64,000 bases of DNA from the NCBI GenBank assembly GCA_030562195.1, contig JAUJPP010000005.1, positions 38,799,106-38,863,105 on the forward strand. The letters run 5' to 3'. A model generated the notes under the pieces. The model had not been told where the DNA came from. It did no database searches and was given only the letters and a program-made list of their open reading frames with translations. Source of the stretch: Nipponacmea schrenckii (Eukaryota > Mollusca > Gastropoda > Lottiidae). The position numbers and the translations under genes were made by a program. Position 1 is the first letter of the stretch. The number at the start of each line of letters is the position of its first letter. Shown here one piece after another: positions 47,901-59,700 of the stretch.

Positions 47901-50397
47901 ACAAAAACATGTCACATTTTTTATTATAGATTTCTGATTCACTGCTATATCATCACATTATCTTAATACACCATGATCAAATCATAATCAAACTCAACAA
48001 GTCTTTCTAGCTTCTAGAGGTGCATGTTGTCCATGATTAATTCATACCAGAATATAGTTAGAGGGGTGGAAACTACTATCTCGTAGTTCCGGGAAAGCAC
48101 GGGCCTAGGAATCAGACCTAATTTTTATTTCCTCGCACCAATCGGGATTCGAACCCACGGCACCTAGTCGCCTAGCAGACGACAGTCCAACTCGCTAACC
48201 ACTGAGCCATTCACCACCCTAATATAGTGTTATAGTAAGAATAATAATTAGGTACTGGCCTAGATGTCATAAATATAATAAAATTTAAATATAAAATGTT
48301 TACTGAGTTTGATTTAGACTGATACAGTTCTTGACATTTCTCAGCTAGAATATGGACATCAGCACAGCACTGGTGATGAAGATAAATAACTTGATTATCA
48401 ACATCATAATACAGCTCGATTTCTTTCTGAAATTTACATAAAATATACAAAGAAAGAAACAAACAACTATATTTTACAAGGTTTACTTAGGTTTAGGTGA
48501 GGGATGCTTTCTACCATTTGCGGCTCCTTGGCTAATCCTCTCTGCATTAATCTTTCCAGGATTATCTGTACCCATTTACACCTGGGTCGACTGGAATTAT
48601 GAGTGAAGATGACTTATTCAAGGTTAAGACTTCCATACTCTGATAGAGATTGTAACTCACAGACATCATTTGCTAGCATAACCAAACAAATGACAGCATG
48701 TAAAGAACCAACACTTAAACTACTGTGCTACAGAATCTCACATGGGTTATCAATATTATCAGACCAATATTTGTAATATATATACCGGTATGAAAAAATA
48801 CATTTATTCATATACAGAGAAGATAAAAAAAACAAATGTATAAATAAATGCAAATATTCAAACAAAATTACTGATTTTCTTAAAAATCAAAGTGTTTAAA
48901 GTCAGTATATAATTTAAAGAAAACAGCAAAAAACAGCTAAATAAACTATTATTTTAACATAATATTAATGCTTACCTTAGACACTTGTTCGTTAATAAAA
49001 CCTTCAGCCCCCTACAAATATAAGTAACCATGGTAACTATCTTAGATTTGTAATAAAAAACCTGAGTCTATAAGGAGACTCAATTAGGAAAATGGAAATC
49101 TTGTAGGCTCCTTACTTGACAATAATTTGGATTTCATTTTATTTGATTTAGGCAATAAACTGTTACCCTATAGTGTTTATTGTGGTATAAACAAAGGCTG
49201 GCTGTTGAATTGAATAAATGCACAGTACATTGTCAAGACATGCAAATTAATATAAGAATTTAAGAAGGGCCTATTTTTTACGTTTGACTGTTAGACTCCC
49301 TTCATGACTTTTAACATTTGAGACCATCTGTTAGTCAAGAAATAATGACAGCATGATTAAAATAATAAGCTCAATGTTTTGGTGATGAGGCAATGATGCA
49401 AAGGTGATATAAACACCTCATGAATTTGCATTAGTCTAATAGAAAAAATAATACTGCACTCATTTAAGAGTTAAATACCTGAAAAATATCCCTCTCAATG
49501 ACTGGATTCAATAAAGAAGCCTTGTTGGACATGAAGTTCAGTCGACTTTTTCCAACAACCGATACAATACATACTTTTCTTTCTTTGTATGGAATGTCAC
49601 TGTAATAAATTCAAATTCTCTATTACTTGAATGTAAATAATAGATATGTGTATTCTACTGATTCTCTTGGGTTTGTACTGCTTTTTTATGCTGTCTCACA
49701 AGCTAATGACCCACTTCTAACCAATTTTTTTTATATTTTCGTAATCATAATTTTCACAAGACCTACCATTTTCAATGTCAAAATCAATTAAATATTCTTT
49801 AGTTGTTTTTTAATTGCATATCCCGATATGATCATTGCCTGATTAAATAATTCCCCAAATAAGATTATAGTATTGTTAATTAGTGTTTGTGTCTTTAAAA
49901 AAAATCTATTTATCTACAGAATGTACCGTATATATATAAATTTGACTTGAATGCTTCAAAACTTTTGTCTCCAAGTTAAACAAATAAAATTTTATTGTCC
50001 AAGTTGAGTACGTCTCTGTGTCGACTGAGTACCTGTCAGGCAATAGTTGACATTACTTGACATCTAAACACAGTCATACTGGACAATTCTTGACACAAAC
50101 TTACAGTCTACAGAACCATGACATAGAGGTTGTCACTCGTACTGCCATACTCCGACGTAAGAGAAGAGTAGGCCTATAAGTGATAAATAAGATATTTAGA
50201 AACCTCAGTGGAAAGATATTTGGCAAAATCGATCCGATTTAGTTTTAGAAAAGGCCATACGATTTGTTGATTAAGCGGAAACTATAAAAGGGAATGGGTG
50301 CTCTATAAAAATGAGATAATTCTATACAATTTCTTACATACCTAAGGTTTTCATCAACATCATTTGGAAATTGTAATAATTTCATGGGCGCAGCCAT
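32856..50397 (-). CDS. SMG8: SMG8, nonsense-mediated mRNA decay factor
   Basis: Nineteen coding exons (minus strand): 50342-50397, 49479-49599, 48976-49011, 48304-48426, 47660-47743, 47377-47444, 47042-47213, 44901-44989, 44394-44524, 43826-44013, 43526-43665, 42730-42973, 42288-42428, 41669-41903, 40787-41053, 37312-37458, 36405-36542, 35664-35844, 32856-33108. Every junction is GT-AG and in phase; total 937 aa (human SMG8 is close to 990). SMG8 with SMG9 binds and restrains the SMG1 kinase that phosphorylates UPF1. Family landmarks: VVGKS at 33-37 (degenerate G-domain loop), [48 protein letters not shown] at 514-521, [43 protein letters not shown] and IAQLMRLF. An acidic insert (about 640-685) is lineage-specific. 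The last 20-odd residues, after RLPYPF, do not match the family tail and overlap a repeat. Confidence 0.96.
33198..33369 (-). mobile_element. SINE-A copy, 3' part (split by an insertion)
   Basis: The tail and body of SINE-A run to CAGCCTTTAGCA at 33,369, where a pearl-like element intervenes. The head resumes at 35,237. Confidence 0.85.
33370..35236 (-). mobile_element. Pearl-like tandem-repeat element, copy C, nested in a SINE
   Basis: 1,867 bp between the two halves of a SINE-A. On the minus strand it starts TTTTATACGCCCACATGG, continues with GCCGTCGCCCCTGTCCGTCCG, then about seven nearly identical units of about 161 bp (33,960-35,170), then diverged units (33,400-33,960), and ends CCTTGCCTGGCAAGCTATCTT. 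Neighbouring homologous units differ by only a few bases. No ORF and no obvious target duplication; about three SINE bases (CAC) seem lost at the junction. It lies in SMG8 intron 18. Confidence 0.85.
35237..35312 (-). mobile_element. SINE-A copy, 5' head (split by an insertion)
   Basis: GGGGCCTTGGTCTATTGTCCCATCC onward matches the SINE-A body and a shortened tRNA-like head. It continues the SINE interrupted at 33,369. Confidence 0.8.
35979..36040 (-). mobile_element. SINE-A 3' tail fragment
   Basis: About 60 bp matching the SINE-A 3' end (GGAGTTTTACGTCCTACTCT, GGGCTAATGAAGACG). In SMG8 intron 17. Confidence 0.75.
36182..36290 (-). mobile_element. SINE-A 3' fragment
   Basis: The 3' third of SINE-A with a short internal duplication (GTGTGCACTGTGCAATA). 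In SMG8 intron 17. Confidence 0.75.
36953..37266. repeat. 26-bp minisatellite in SMG8 intron 16
   Basis: About twelve units of AAGGATGGTCAAGGATTC plus AATAGAATC-like filler, with scattered substitutions. Adjacent to exon 16 (37,312). Confidence 0.9.
38450..39110. repeat. Tandem array with about 150-bp period
   Basis: The phrase AGGGAAATTGT recurs at about 38,607, 38,757 and 38,910, with a weaker form near 39,063; GTGCTGTGTAAAAATACAA recurs at about 38,835 and 38,984. Three to four diverged units. Confidence 0.75.
40514..40607 (-). mobile_element. SINE-A 3' fragment
   Basis: Matches ATGAAATGAATG tail, GGATTTACGTC, GCCATGCAGTGTGCAATGAGG and GTCAGGACGGCGGCAT of SINE-A in order. In SMG8 intron 15. 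Confidence 0.75.
41341..41455 (-). mobile_element. Diverged SINE-A 3' fragment
   Basis: The AAATGAAATGAATGG tail and GTGTGCAATGAGGGACATTTT block identify it; other parts are heavily mutated. In SMG8 intron 14. Confidence 0.6.
42985..43268 (-). mobile_element. Near-complete SINE-A copy in SMG8 intron 11
   Basis: Runs from the ATGAAACTGAATGGAG tail to a degenerate head (GGCGTAACTAGTGAGTTAGATAC on the minus strand), ending just 12 bp upstream of the acceptor of exon 12. A reading frame continues from exon 12 into it, which is a shadow. Confidence 0.85.
45517..46870. repeat. 41-bp minisatellite, about 32 copies, in SMG8 intron 7
   Basis: The unit contains GAATTAAACTGAGTAATATG and ATAGTGAATTGTAATAAACCT (41 bp). 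Units are almost identical from 45,540 to about 46,080, then show 1-2 base deletions, and decay sharply after 46,690. The copies have no spacers and the units are AT-rich. Confidence 0.97.
48062..48224 (-). mobile_element. SINE-B copy (tRNA-derived), in SMG8 intron 4
   Basis: On the minus strand the head reads GGTGAATGGCTCAGTGG (A box) and, about 45 bp on, GTGGGTTCGAATCCCG (perfect B box), followed by a body unlike SINE-A. About 160 bp. It is more tRNA-like than SINE-A, but the body extension and the broken acceptor stem argue against a real tRNA gene. Confidence 0.8.
48500..48745 (-). mobile_element. SINE-C copy in SMG8 intron 3
   Basis: Second copy of the family seen at 9,284-9,517, with the shared GGAATTATGAGTGAAGATGA block and a head ending in a TGTAGCACAGTAG-like A box on the minus strand. 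A head fragment of the same kind lies at about 43,688-43,728. Confidence 0.65.
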
Positions 50398-50709
50398 TTT
50401 GTACAATTGAGACTTCGAAAGTGGATTTGTCTCCCCTTTGTTTTCGTCATTACTTTCAGTGACGTCATTTATTTCAGTGTTACCATCAAATATGCTGTCA
50501 ACAAAACTACCACGGAAATGACCATTTATGGCATTCGGTAATCATCGGCAGTAACTAATCGTGAGAAATTTTCCGACGAAGTTGATATAACACATAAATT
50601 GATTACGTAGTCAACATCGTGCACGTCTCAACATCTGAGAACCAAACAAATAAGAATACATGGTGTTTTTAGATCCATTTTCTTCTAAAGTCTATTATAC
50701 ATTTCAACT
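50398..50709. promoter_or_regulatory. Divergent SMG8-MLF promoter region
   Basis: Only 312 bp separate the SMG8 start codon (minus) from the MLF start codon (plus), so both 5' UTRs and the shared promoter must lie here. No TATA box is evident, in keeping with housekeeping genes. A consensus CRE is present. Confidence 0.75.
50460..50467. promoter_or_regulatory. Consensus CRE (TGACGTCA)
   Basis: The palindromic CREB/ATF site TGACGTCA lies 63 bp upstream of the SMG8 ATG and about 243 bp upstream of the MLF ATG. Binding is inferred. Confidence 0.5.
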
Positions 50710-53700
50710 ATGTTAAGAAACACGTTTCAGGGGGACTTAATAGAGGATCCTTTTTTCGCGTAAGTTTCTTTATATCTTATAACATAAGAATGAGTTAGAT
50801 TGTGATTGGACTTGTTAAAACATAGGCTACTGAGTCTGATATTTCCAGTCTATTCAAGTCTAGGCACTGGCACCAGGATTCTAAAATACTCAATTTGACA
50901 GTGTCTCTGTCTGTCAGTGGAGAAAAGTAGGGTGGCAGTAATTGATGCACCATACAATATAAAATACTAAACCAATACACACATTTTCCTTGTTGAACGA
51001 TAACCTTCCCTCTTGACTCTGGCCTCTTGTAATTAAACTTTTTGGGAATATGAAAACACTCACTGACACTGGTGTTTGGGGTAGCTAAAGTTTCAACTAT
51101 GCAAAGTTTTCATATAGTTTCACATAGACTGGAAATGGCACAGGAAGAATGTGCGGCCATTTGTGTTAAGATTATTAGTTTCAATCCCAATTACAGCTAT
51201 ACCTAATTTTTAAGAGATCTTTGGTTATACTTAGTAGTTATACATTATCATTGATGTACATATTAAGCCTATGGTTCTGACATGTTGATAACACACATGA
51301 TCGTAGTTCACAACCATTTTGAATCTCTTCCTCAACTTACTCAAGTCAAATTTTGATGAAGGAAATATTCAGAAAGTATCTCAGCCTTCAATTATCATAG
51401 CCGTTTTAAAAAGAATTTCAAAATGGAGGTGAACTTGTTGTTGTGAGTTATTTCTATGTAAGAACCAAATTCAAAGTTTCAAATGATCTTTATAGTGTTT
51501 ACTGTAAGGCAATTTTTTGTCTTGATATTTTTGTCTTCATTTTGGTTTAACAAGTTTTTTTTCACATTAAATCGACTTGTGTCATGAAGAACCCTCATGA
51601 TACCAATGACCCATTGTGGATAGGGAAAGCCAAAATACTTGTGTCATTATTCTACTAAGAAATGGGTTACCAAAACTTGATATTTAGATCTTTATTTTAA
51701 TCTGATTGATAAATTCCAGACAGACTTCAGACTTGACTAATAAGATGTTGTAGAGCTCTTATCTTGTTATGAAACACTATCATTAAAGTCTTAGCCAGAT
51801 GTGAGAAATCAATTGAGTATTTTCTATCACAGTTTAAATAGTATGTTGTATGAAATCATAGTAGCTTAAAAATCCAATTCTTCAAGCAACATGTTTCAGT
51901 AACAGAAGTTGTACTGCATTTTAAATACAGTACAGTACTTACACATAACTGCATCCATTTATCAAATTCAGTTATTGATCATTCATGTTTCAGCAACAGT
52001 ATTACTTCAATATTTCATTTTAAATAATGGAAATTAAATTGCATTGTATATGGAATTAATTAATGAAAATACTGTTTATATTCAAGGTGTAGAAGCACTT
52101 TCTAACTATATTGATTTAAATAATATTTATTGGATAAAAATTTACAGTTACAATAATTACACATTAATTGGATTCAGAAAAAAGGACAAGTCTTATGTTA
52201 ATCCGTCTCCATATAAAGTATGTACAAGTATTAATACAAGTATAATTTTAAAAAAGAAAAAATGAAATTGGGGTTTCTAACTAACAGCTAAGTAAAATTC
52301 TAACTTTATTGTTAACATTTTAAAAAATCAAGTCTTTTATTATTTAAGTTTACATCTCTTGAAAAAAGCCCTTTATTATTCATTATGTTATTTTGTCAGA
52401 TACAATTAAAGAAGGTGTATGTTTTGTTTTAGTTATTTCTAAACAGTTAATGATAGATTAGGCTTATGGAGATCAGATATAAAATCTCTAAAAACTCATA
52501 AATAAACTAAATTTCAAGCTTGAGTTGTCAATAAGTTCATGATTTAGCCTACCTGTTCAGAGGATGAGTAATTTTTCTATAGACTCTTTATTACCGTACC
52601 GAAAGTGTTTTAATAGGGTCAATTAAAAGCAAGGTCTAGATTTCTTACTAGATTGAATCAATTAAAGGAGTGTTTTATCTACTTTCAACAACCTGTATAG
52701 TTTATAGCCTGTGAACATTTTTTCAACAATATATTATACTGTATATAAGCTCATTTATATATCTCAGTGTACGGAGGAAGGTAAAACTTAAAACCAGAGA
52801 GAAAGGTATGTTAGATTCTTGAGATAATTTCTTAATGAACTTTAATTAGTACATGTCATTTCAGGTCAATTACAGGTATTTCAGGTTAATTGTTAATTGA
52901 AAGTAGGCTTAATAGATTGATGATTTGACCTGTCAAGATTGTAAGATGTTTTGAGAGATAGTGCTGTGCAAATTTTAAATTATTTCTCTACACTGATTGT
53001 TTGTTTTCTGACCTAGGTCAGTGTTTTTATGTTTTTCAGGTCAATTCAAACTTTTTTCCAGTTTCAAATCAGACCTATTTTTTGATGCTTCTTAAATTTA
53101 TTAAGCTTTTTTTGTAAATTATATGCTACCTGTACATACTTAGTTTAATGGATTCATTATCATATACAGGTGCTCTGTTGTTAACTTATAATGACATGTT
53201 CTTCATCACAGGAGCATAGATTTGTCTATCTAATACACATGTACATAGAAATATATGTGTTAAACAAACTAAACATAGAAATAATTGTATATTGGAACTA
53301 ATTTTGGCCCATGTAAAATAAAAAGATAATAGAGACTTTAGATTCTGTGTCCATTCTAAGAAGCTTTATAGACAATAACATATTTTGACCCAAGGATTAA
53401 GTAAAGTCAGTTGTTTTCAACAAAGGCCTTTAAATTATTGTAAAATATATAACCTACTAACATATATAATGGTCTTATAAATTTGATCTAAATATAAGCT
53501 GCTGTCAGGTGGTTGGCCAGCCTATTAATACCCAGTAGAGGGTTCAGAATATTTCAAATAGTATACATAGGTAATAAATGTCCTATTATACCAATCACAG
53601 GCTTGTATTGGTTTAAATTATTTATATATCTGACTGAAACTAAACCAGCTCATCTTTGTTCAAAAGATCTTCAGCTGATTTCAATATGTGTATTTACTTG

Positions 53701-56700
53701 TTTTATTGCAGAGTTTTTTTAAGTTAGGTAAATATTTTTGTTTAAAGTTTAAACTAAAACTGTAGGCTTAACAGTTTGATTTAGTTTTGTGTTTATCTAT
53801 GTATTTTATTTGATATAACATTGTGGTTGGAAATTTTTAAAATATTATGAAATGTATCCGTACAATTTTTTGTTAGAATTCATATTTTTTTTAAATATTT
53901 GTAGTTGGTAAAATTTATGATGAACAATCATTGATATAACTGTAGTTTGGTATAAGTTTATTTCACAGGTGTGTATGTCTGTATCTAATAAAACAAACTT
54001 ATTGAGGCTTATAATGTAAAAAGTAATCAAAAGTAGATTTTTTCTAGCTATAGTCTAGGTATGTGAATAATAACTTACTGAGCTATTGTGAAATTTTTAT
54101 ATTATATTAGATAGAATAAGAAATGTACTATAACTTCTTTCCCTTTGTCAGTTTGTCTTATATTTAATCTCCTATTTTTATCTGATGCATATTAAGTTGT
54201 ATAAGTTTTTCTATTGTAATTTTAAACTTGTAATGAGTAAGCTTACAGTACAATCTGATAAAATATTTAGAAATTTTTCTGCATGGATGACTCTTACTCT
54301 TTCTTACTCTCTCATACAGAGTTTTTGTTCCTTTTCTTTCTGTTAACACTTCAAAAAAGTAGTCCCAAAACATGTGATTATGATATTTCAGTATGCATGT
54401 GTACAAATAATTCCCAAAAAATGAAAACCGTTCACAAGAACATATAGTCCTTATAATTGAAGCTGTGTGAAAATTGATTTTCTTCTGAAATAAATCTTAT
54501 TTTACACCCAAACTAAAGATATTTGGAATGGGACAAACAAGCATTTTAACAAAATAACTGAGTGAATAGGTATGTTTGACAAGAAAGTTCAAGCACGAAT
54601 CATAGTCCAGAACAGCCAGAACTGTCGGAACTGGATCGAGTAAACTGGAACACGCTTCTGGACAAAGATTTTCTGTCCCAACTAGCGAGGTGGTGCAGCG
54701 GGAACAGTTGAGAAATCAAGATGGCGTCAACAGTTTTCCAACAACTTTGGCTCTTCAAGATGGTCCGAAAAAATGAAAAATCGAATATATCTATAGAAAA
54801 TATTTCCAATATTTCCCTCCTTTCATCAATCAAATTTTATGTAGTCCAAGGGCAATATATTTTATTAAACAATTTGTAATATAAGTCTTTATGTACTGTG
54901 GTACTCGCCAAGTTCAAGTGATAGTAAAATTATTATAATTATAACGAGACTTGAATATTGCATATTTTAACAGAAATTTGAAATTATGCGTTTAATATGA
55001 CCCACATTGTTAGTGCTGCACATATGGCAATAATAGACTGTTCATCTGTGTTTCCCTCATCATTAGTACTGTCTTCGTGAGGATATCCTCCAAAATGGCA
55101 AATGATAATTCCTGTTCAGAACCTATCTAGAACTACTCAGATATTAATTCATTACAGAACTTTCCACTTCCTGTCCAGAACAAGTCCCGAATTACTGGAA
55201 AGCTTGTTCGGAACAGAACACTTGGAACAGTTCCGTGCAGACCCCAGATGTAATGTAACAATGTGACAGCAAGAAACAACAACTCTGTATGAGAGAATGA
55301 CTCTATTAGTTTTACTACATGTAATAACAGTCTTAAGTTTATTATGTAAGAAAAACACAACAAAGAGATACATTAGTCCAGAATATCTTTTATCCCGAGT
55401 TATGTTGACTGTCACTATGAACCAAACTAGTCTTGAAAGTCATAATTTCATGATTTTTATGAGGGGCCTTATTCTTGAAAACATAAAAGCACCGTATATG
55501 AGACATATAGAAATAGGCGTTAATAAAGAAGCACAAGATATTATGAATATACTATTTCTTACATTTATAAACTCAATGTTTCACATGCTTATACAGGCAG
55601 CGTTATCAAGGAGTCTTGTTATGTTATTCATTTATCTTGATAATGCTGCCTGTATAAGCAAAAAAATTGAGTTAATAAATGTCAGAAATAGTATATCCAT
55701 ATATCTTGTGCTTGCATGATAGTATACAGTTTATAATGTGAAGGAAATTGAAGTTTTAAGTAAGAAACAATAGTCAACTTTAATGTATAGATCTTAAATA
55801 CAACTTTGGTTAACTAATACAGTGTCATTACTTAATAACATGTAGGTAGACCCAGTATTCAAATGGAAACAGAATTTAGCAGTTGAGTGTTATTTATGTA
55901 GATTACCATTGTATGATATATTAGGATAAATATCAACATGGTTATTATTATAATATGGAAGATAAAGACATATGGACAGTTATACTCTAGAAATATCAGT
56001 TAGAGTTCCAACTCTCTATTTTTGTAGAAATTAGATTGATTTTGACTTTAATCCTTTAAAAGTTGTATATTATGTTGAATGATGTCATTATTATATTTGA
56101 CTAAATATATTGGTATTTGACCTAGTACGTGAGCAGTAACTGAGAGTAGATATTCATCAAACACACAATTATCAATAACATGTAACTCATGATTAATATA
56201 ATTATAATATCTCACTTTATGCATGGTTTCAATAATTCAAGTGTACTTGATAAACTTTAGAAAACAGTCTGTATGAGATAGATGTACACAATTTATTTGA
56301 TAGTTATATTCTGACATTTAAAGGCAATGTTAAAGGGGTTTTCTTAGATATCTGTGTCTATAGGGGACACTGATGTCATCAATTTGTACCATTCCAATTT
56401 TTATTCAGATGTTTGTGGTTCTTGAATTTGTATTTAAAACTAACCGTTTGTGATTTCACTACCACAAAAATGTTAAAGTTAAGTAAGACCAAACATATTT
56501 GAGTAATGATATTTTATGTCTCTTGGGACCATTCAACAGAACATGAGCAATACACTTCAGTGGTTTTGTAGTATGGTGAATGTATTGGGTTACCGTGTAT
56601 AATTTCAGTTACTATTACCTCAACCTAAAAAAAAATAACGGAAATTTTAAATGTTCAAATTGTGTTGAAATGTTATGTAGCTTGTTATTAAAGAAGTGTG

Positions 56701-59700
56701 TTATACCATAACCTATTCCCTTGTTTTCTTTTATATAGATGTGCTCTCCACTCAAATCTTTCATATCATATACAAATATCATTGTTAGATTATGATGTTT
56801 GACATCCTAATAATCATTTCCTAATTATACAATCTTTATTTTCAGGGCTCATCGAAATCATATGATGTCAATGAGTTCAATGTTTCAAATGGCTGATCCG
56901 TTTGGTGCTCCCCAGATCATTGATGCTAGAATAGCAGAAAGGGAAAGAAGGAGTCAGGAACGTAGAGTTCAGCGTCAACGACAGCTTCAAGTCTCGCCGT
57001 TTGGTATGGGAATGATGCCACTAGGGTTTGGTGGGATGTTGGCTAATATGGACAGAATGATGTCGGATATGCATTCAAGATTTGTAAGTAACATTCTAAC
57101 CTCAATATTTCATGTGGCCACAAGATATCAATGCAACACAACATTCATTAAAAGGATTTTTGATGAAAGAGGTTTTTTAAAAAAAAGTTATGTGTATCAT
57201 GGACACTGATAGCATCAATTCCTTTTATTCCACATAAACTGAATTTTTGATGATGCAACTAATCGCTATGGGGTACAAGCTTATTTTGTGCTTAGAGACA
57301 TCATCAACCAGTTTTAGTGTAATTGCAGGAACCACAGACCTCTGACTGAAATTTGGAGTATGTAGTTAGATTTCACTATTTGGCAAGGATGAAAATTAAA
57401 CCTTGGTTGAACTCAGAGTGTCCACATCCCATATTTATACATACATTTAGCTAATTGTGAAAGGGTAGGAACTCTGGATTATTATGCATTTATTGTTTTC
57501 TGGAATGCCTTGAGCTTGTAAATTGTTGAAAATGAACAGTAAAACTTTCTTTTAACAGGAGCAACCAATGAGAAGTCCTACAGGAAATGGTGCAAATTTT
57601 GTACAGTCTTCATTTGTATCCTACTCAAATGTTGGAAATGGTTCACCAAGAGTTTATCAGTCATCTGTTACACAAAGGGCTCAGGGTGGGGTAAGTTCTG
57701 TTTTAGACTTGGAAAAATTAAACTTACTTTTAAAAAAAAAAAAAATGGAGGGAGGTGCAGTGTCTCAGTGAGTTAGATGCTTGCTCGCTAATCTGAGGGT
57801 ACCATCAATCCTGGCAAAGGTCGGGATGAATTTTCTTAATTTTCATCCCAGTTTCCCCTTGTCAGTGATGCAGGTCGACATGGAAAAAGCGTCTTGTCCT
57901 TCAGATGGGACAATAAACCAAGGCCCCGTGTGCTACAGGCTGTGCATGTTAAAATCCCTCGACAGTTGGAAATTTCTAAAAGAGTAGGCTAATGCCGCTG
58001 TCCTGGCAAAATTTCCCTCATTGCACACTACATGGATATTTTTATTGATTCCTAGATTGTAAATTTAAACTTACTGTTTTCTTAAAATAGATATTTTTAT
58101 TGATTCCCTTTGTATGTTGTATTAAAATTCATTTCAATTCCCTTTTTGAAAGTCAATTCTTGTATTGGAGAACCAATTTGTTTTTTTATTTATCAGGCAA
58201 TAGAAACACAACGATCAGAAAGAGATAGTGCGACTGGTGTAGAGAAAGTTGAAATTGGTCATAAAATAGGTGATCGTGAACACACAGTGGAGAAGTTGAG
58301 AAACCGTTTGACAGGAGAGAACAATGTTAACCAGGAATTTATTAATATAGATGAAGGTTTGTAATTTTATATTATGTATGATTTTCAAACTCTCCACAGA
58401 TGCATTGAATTGATCTGGAATTTTGTTTTAAATAACATTTAAGATACATTGAAAAGTTCTTTGAACCATGTCAACATTTGTGTGCTTAGTTTAAAGATGG
58501 GTTGCCTCATTAATTAGAGCCAAAGTAAGCTTACTAATTGATTTATTGGGGTTTCTAATGAATAATCCATGTATTCTCAAGTTCACAAGATCCATTTTTG
58601 TTCACGTGACCAAATAACATCATATGAATGAAGGCATCTAAAAATTGATTTTGTATTTTATTATTAGTGAGTTCAAACTTATTTAAATTAATTCATAATG
58701 TTTTTACAAAATGATATTTAAACGTTTTATTGCCTTTTGCTAGAGATAATAAATGGAATACCAAAATGCCATTGTTTTTGTGGAAAATATTTAGGAATGA
58801 GGGCAATAACAACAGCGTCCGGTTACGTCATGATTTATGCACCGAATTGACAGACTAGACGATCAAAAAAAAAGATCAACGACATTTGAGACTTGACGTA
58901 CATATCTATGTTAGTACCCTACCGTGGGAATTCCGGTCATAATTAGCCTAATTACAAGTTAATTAATGACATTTGGGACCATCTGGTATTTTTCCCAGTC
59001 ATTAGAACACTTCTACTTTCTATTGATATAAGTATTACCGGTCCAATTATGGTATTTATATATATATGAAAATAAGGGAAGGCAACTTTAATTCCCTCAT
59101 TGTTTCGTACACATTCTTATAATGAATTCCATTGCACATTTGTCTTTCTCCATATTTTCAGAGGAAGCTCAGAAGTTTGATCAGGAATTTCAAAATCGAG
59201 TTCGCCAGAACACTATGCCAGTAAGGTCCACTGCAGAACATCGGAGACATCGTGTTAACCCCACAAATACTCATGGACATTCCCATATACAGAGTATCAC
59301 AGCAGGTCACAATCATAGTTCTTCACCAAATAGATCTAATATAGCCAATCAAAGACCAGCTTCAAGCAGTCAAAGACCAACATCAGGTAGTCACCAACCA
59401 GTATCAGGCAGTCACAGACCAGTTACGGGCAGTCGTAGGCCAGTTTCAGCAAGTCAAAAACCAGTTTCAGCAAGTCACCGACCAGTTTCAGCAAATAACA
59501 GACCAGTTTCAGCAAGTCACAGATTGGGTTCAGACAGTGAAAGATCAGATCCTGCTGGTCATAAACCAGTTTCAGCCGGTCAAAAACCAATTTCAACCAG
59601 TCACAGAGCTGCTGATACAAGCCACAGGTCTGCTTCTCCAATTGAAAGGGCTGCCAAAGCAAGTCAAAAATTAGTTTCAGCTTATAAGAACCATAGTGAT

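Larger units (their letters stand above)
50760..56845. other. MLF intron 1
   Basis: A 6.1-kb intron starting GTAAGT and ending TTTTCAG. Identified contents are a LINE tail (53,225-53,330) and a large foldback (55,530-55,712). Short open frames within it (for example 52,044-52,265, 55,297-55,719) have no supporting features. Confidence 0.7.

Noticed and set aside
48140..48224. Possible tRNA gene on the minus strand (good A and B boxes)
   Set aside because: The acceptor stem does not pair and a non-tRNA body follows without a break, which fits a SINE head.
52044..52265. 73-residue frame ending in lysines
   Set aside because: AT-rich codons only, no domain, lies inside MLF intron 1.
55297..55719. 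140-residue plus-strand frame in MLF intron 1
   Set aside because: Most of it reads through both arms of a foldback; no homology and no splice support.
59423..59662. Minus-strand repetitive frame opposite the MLF tail
   Set aside because: Shadow of the repeats coding the MLF tail; no independent start, splice or domain evidence.
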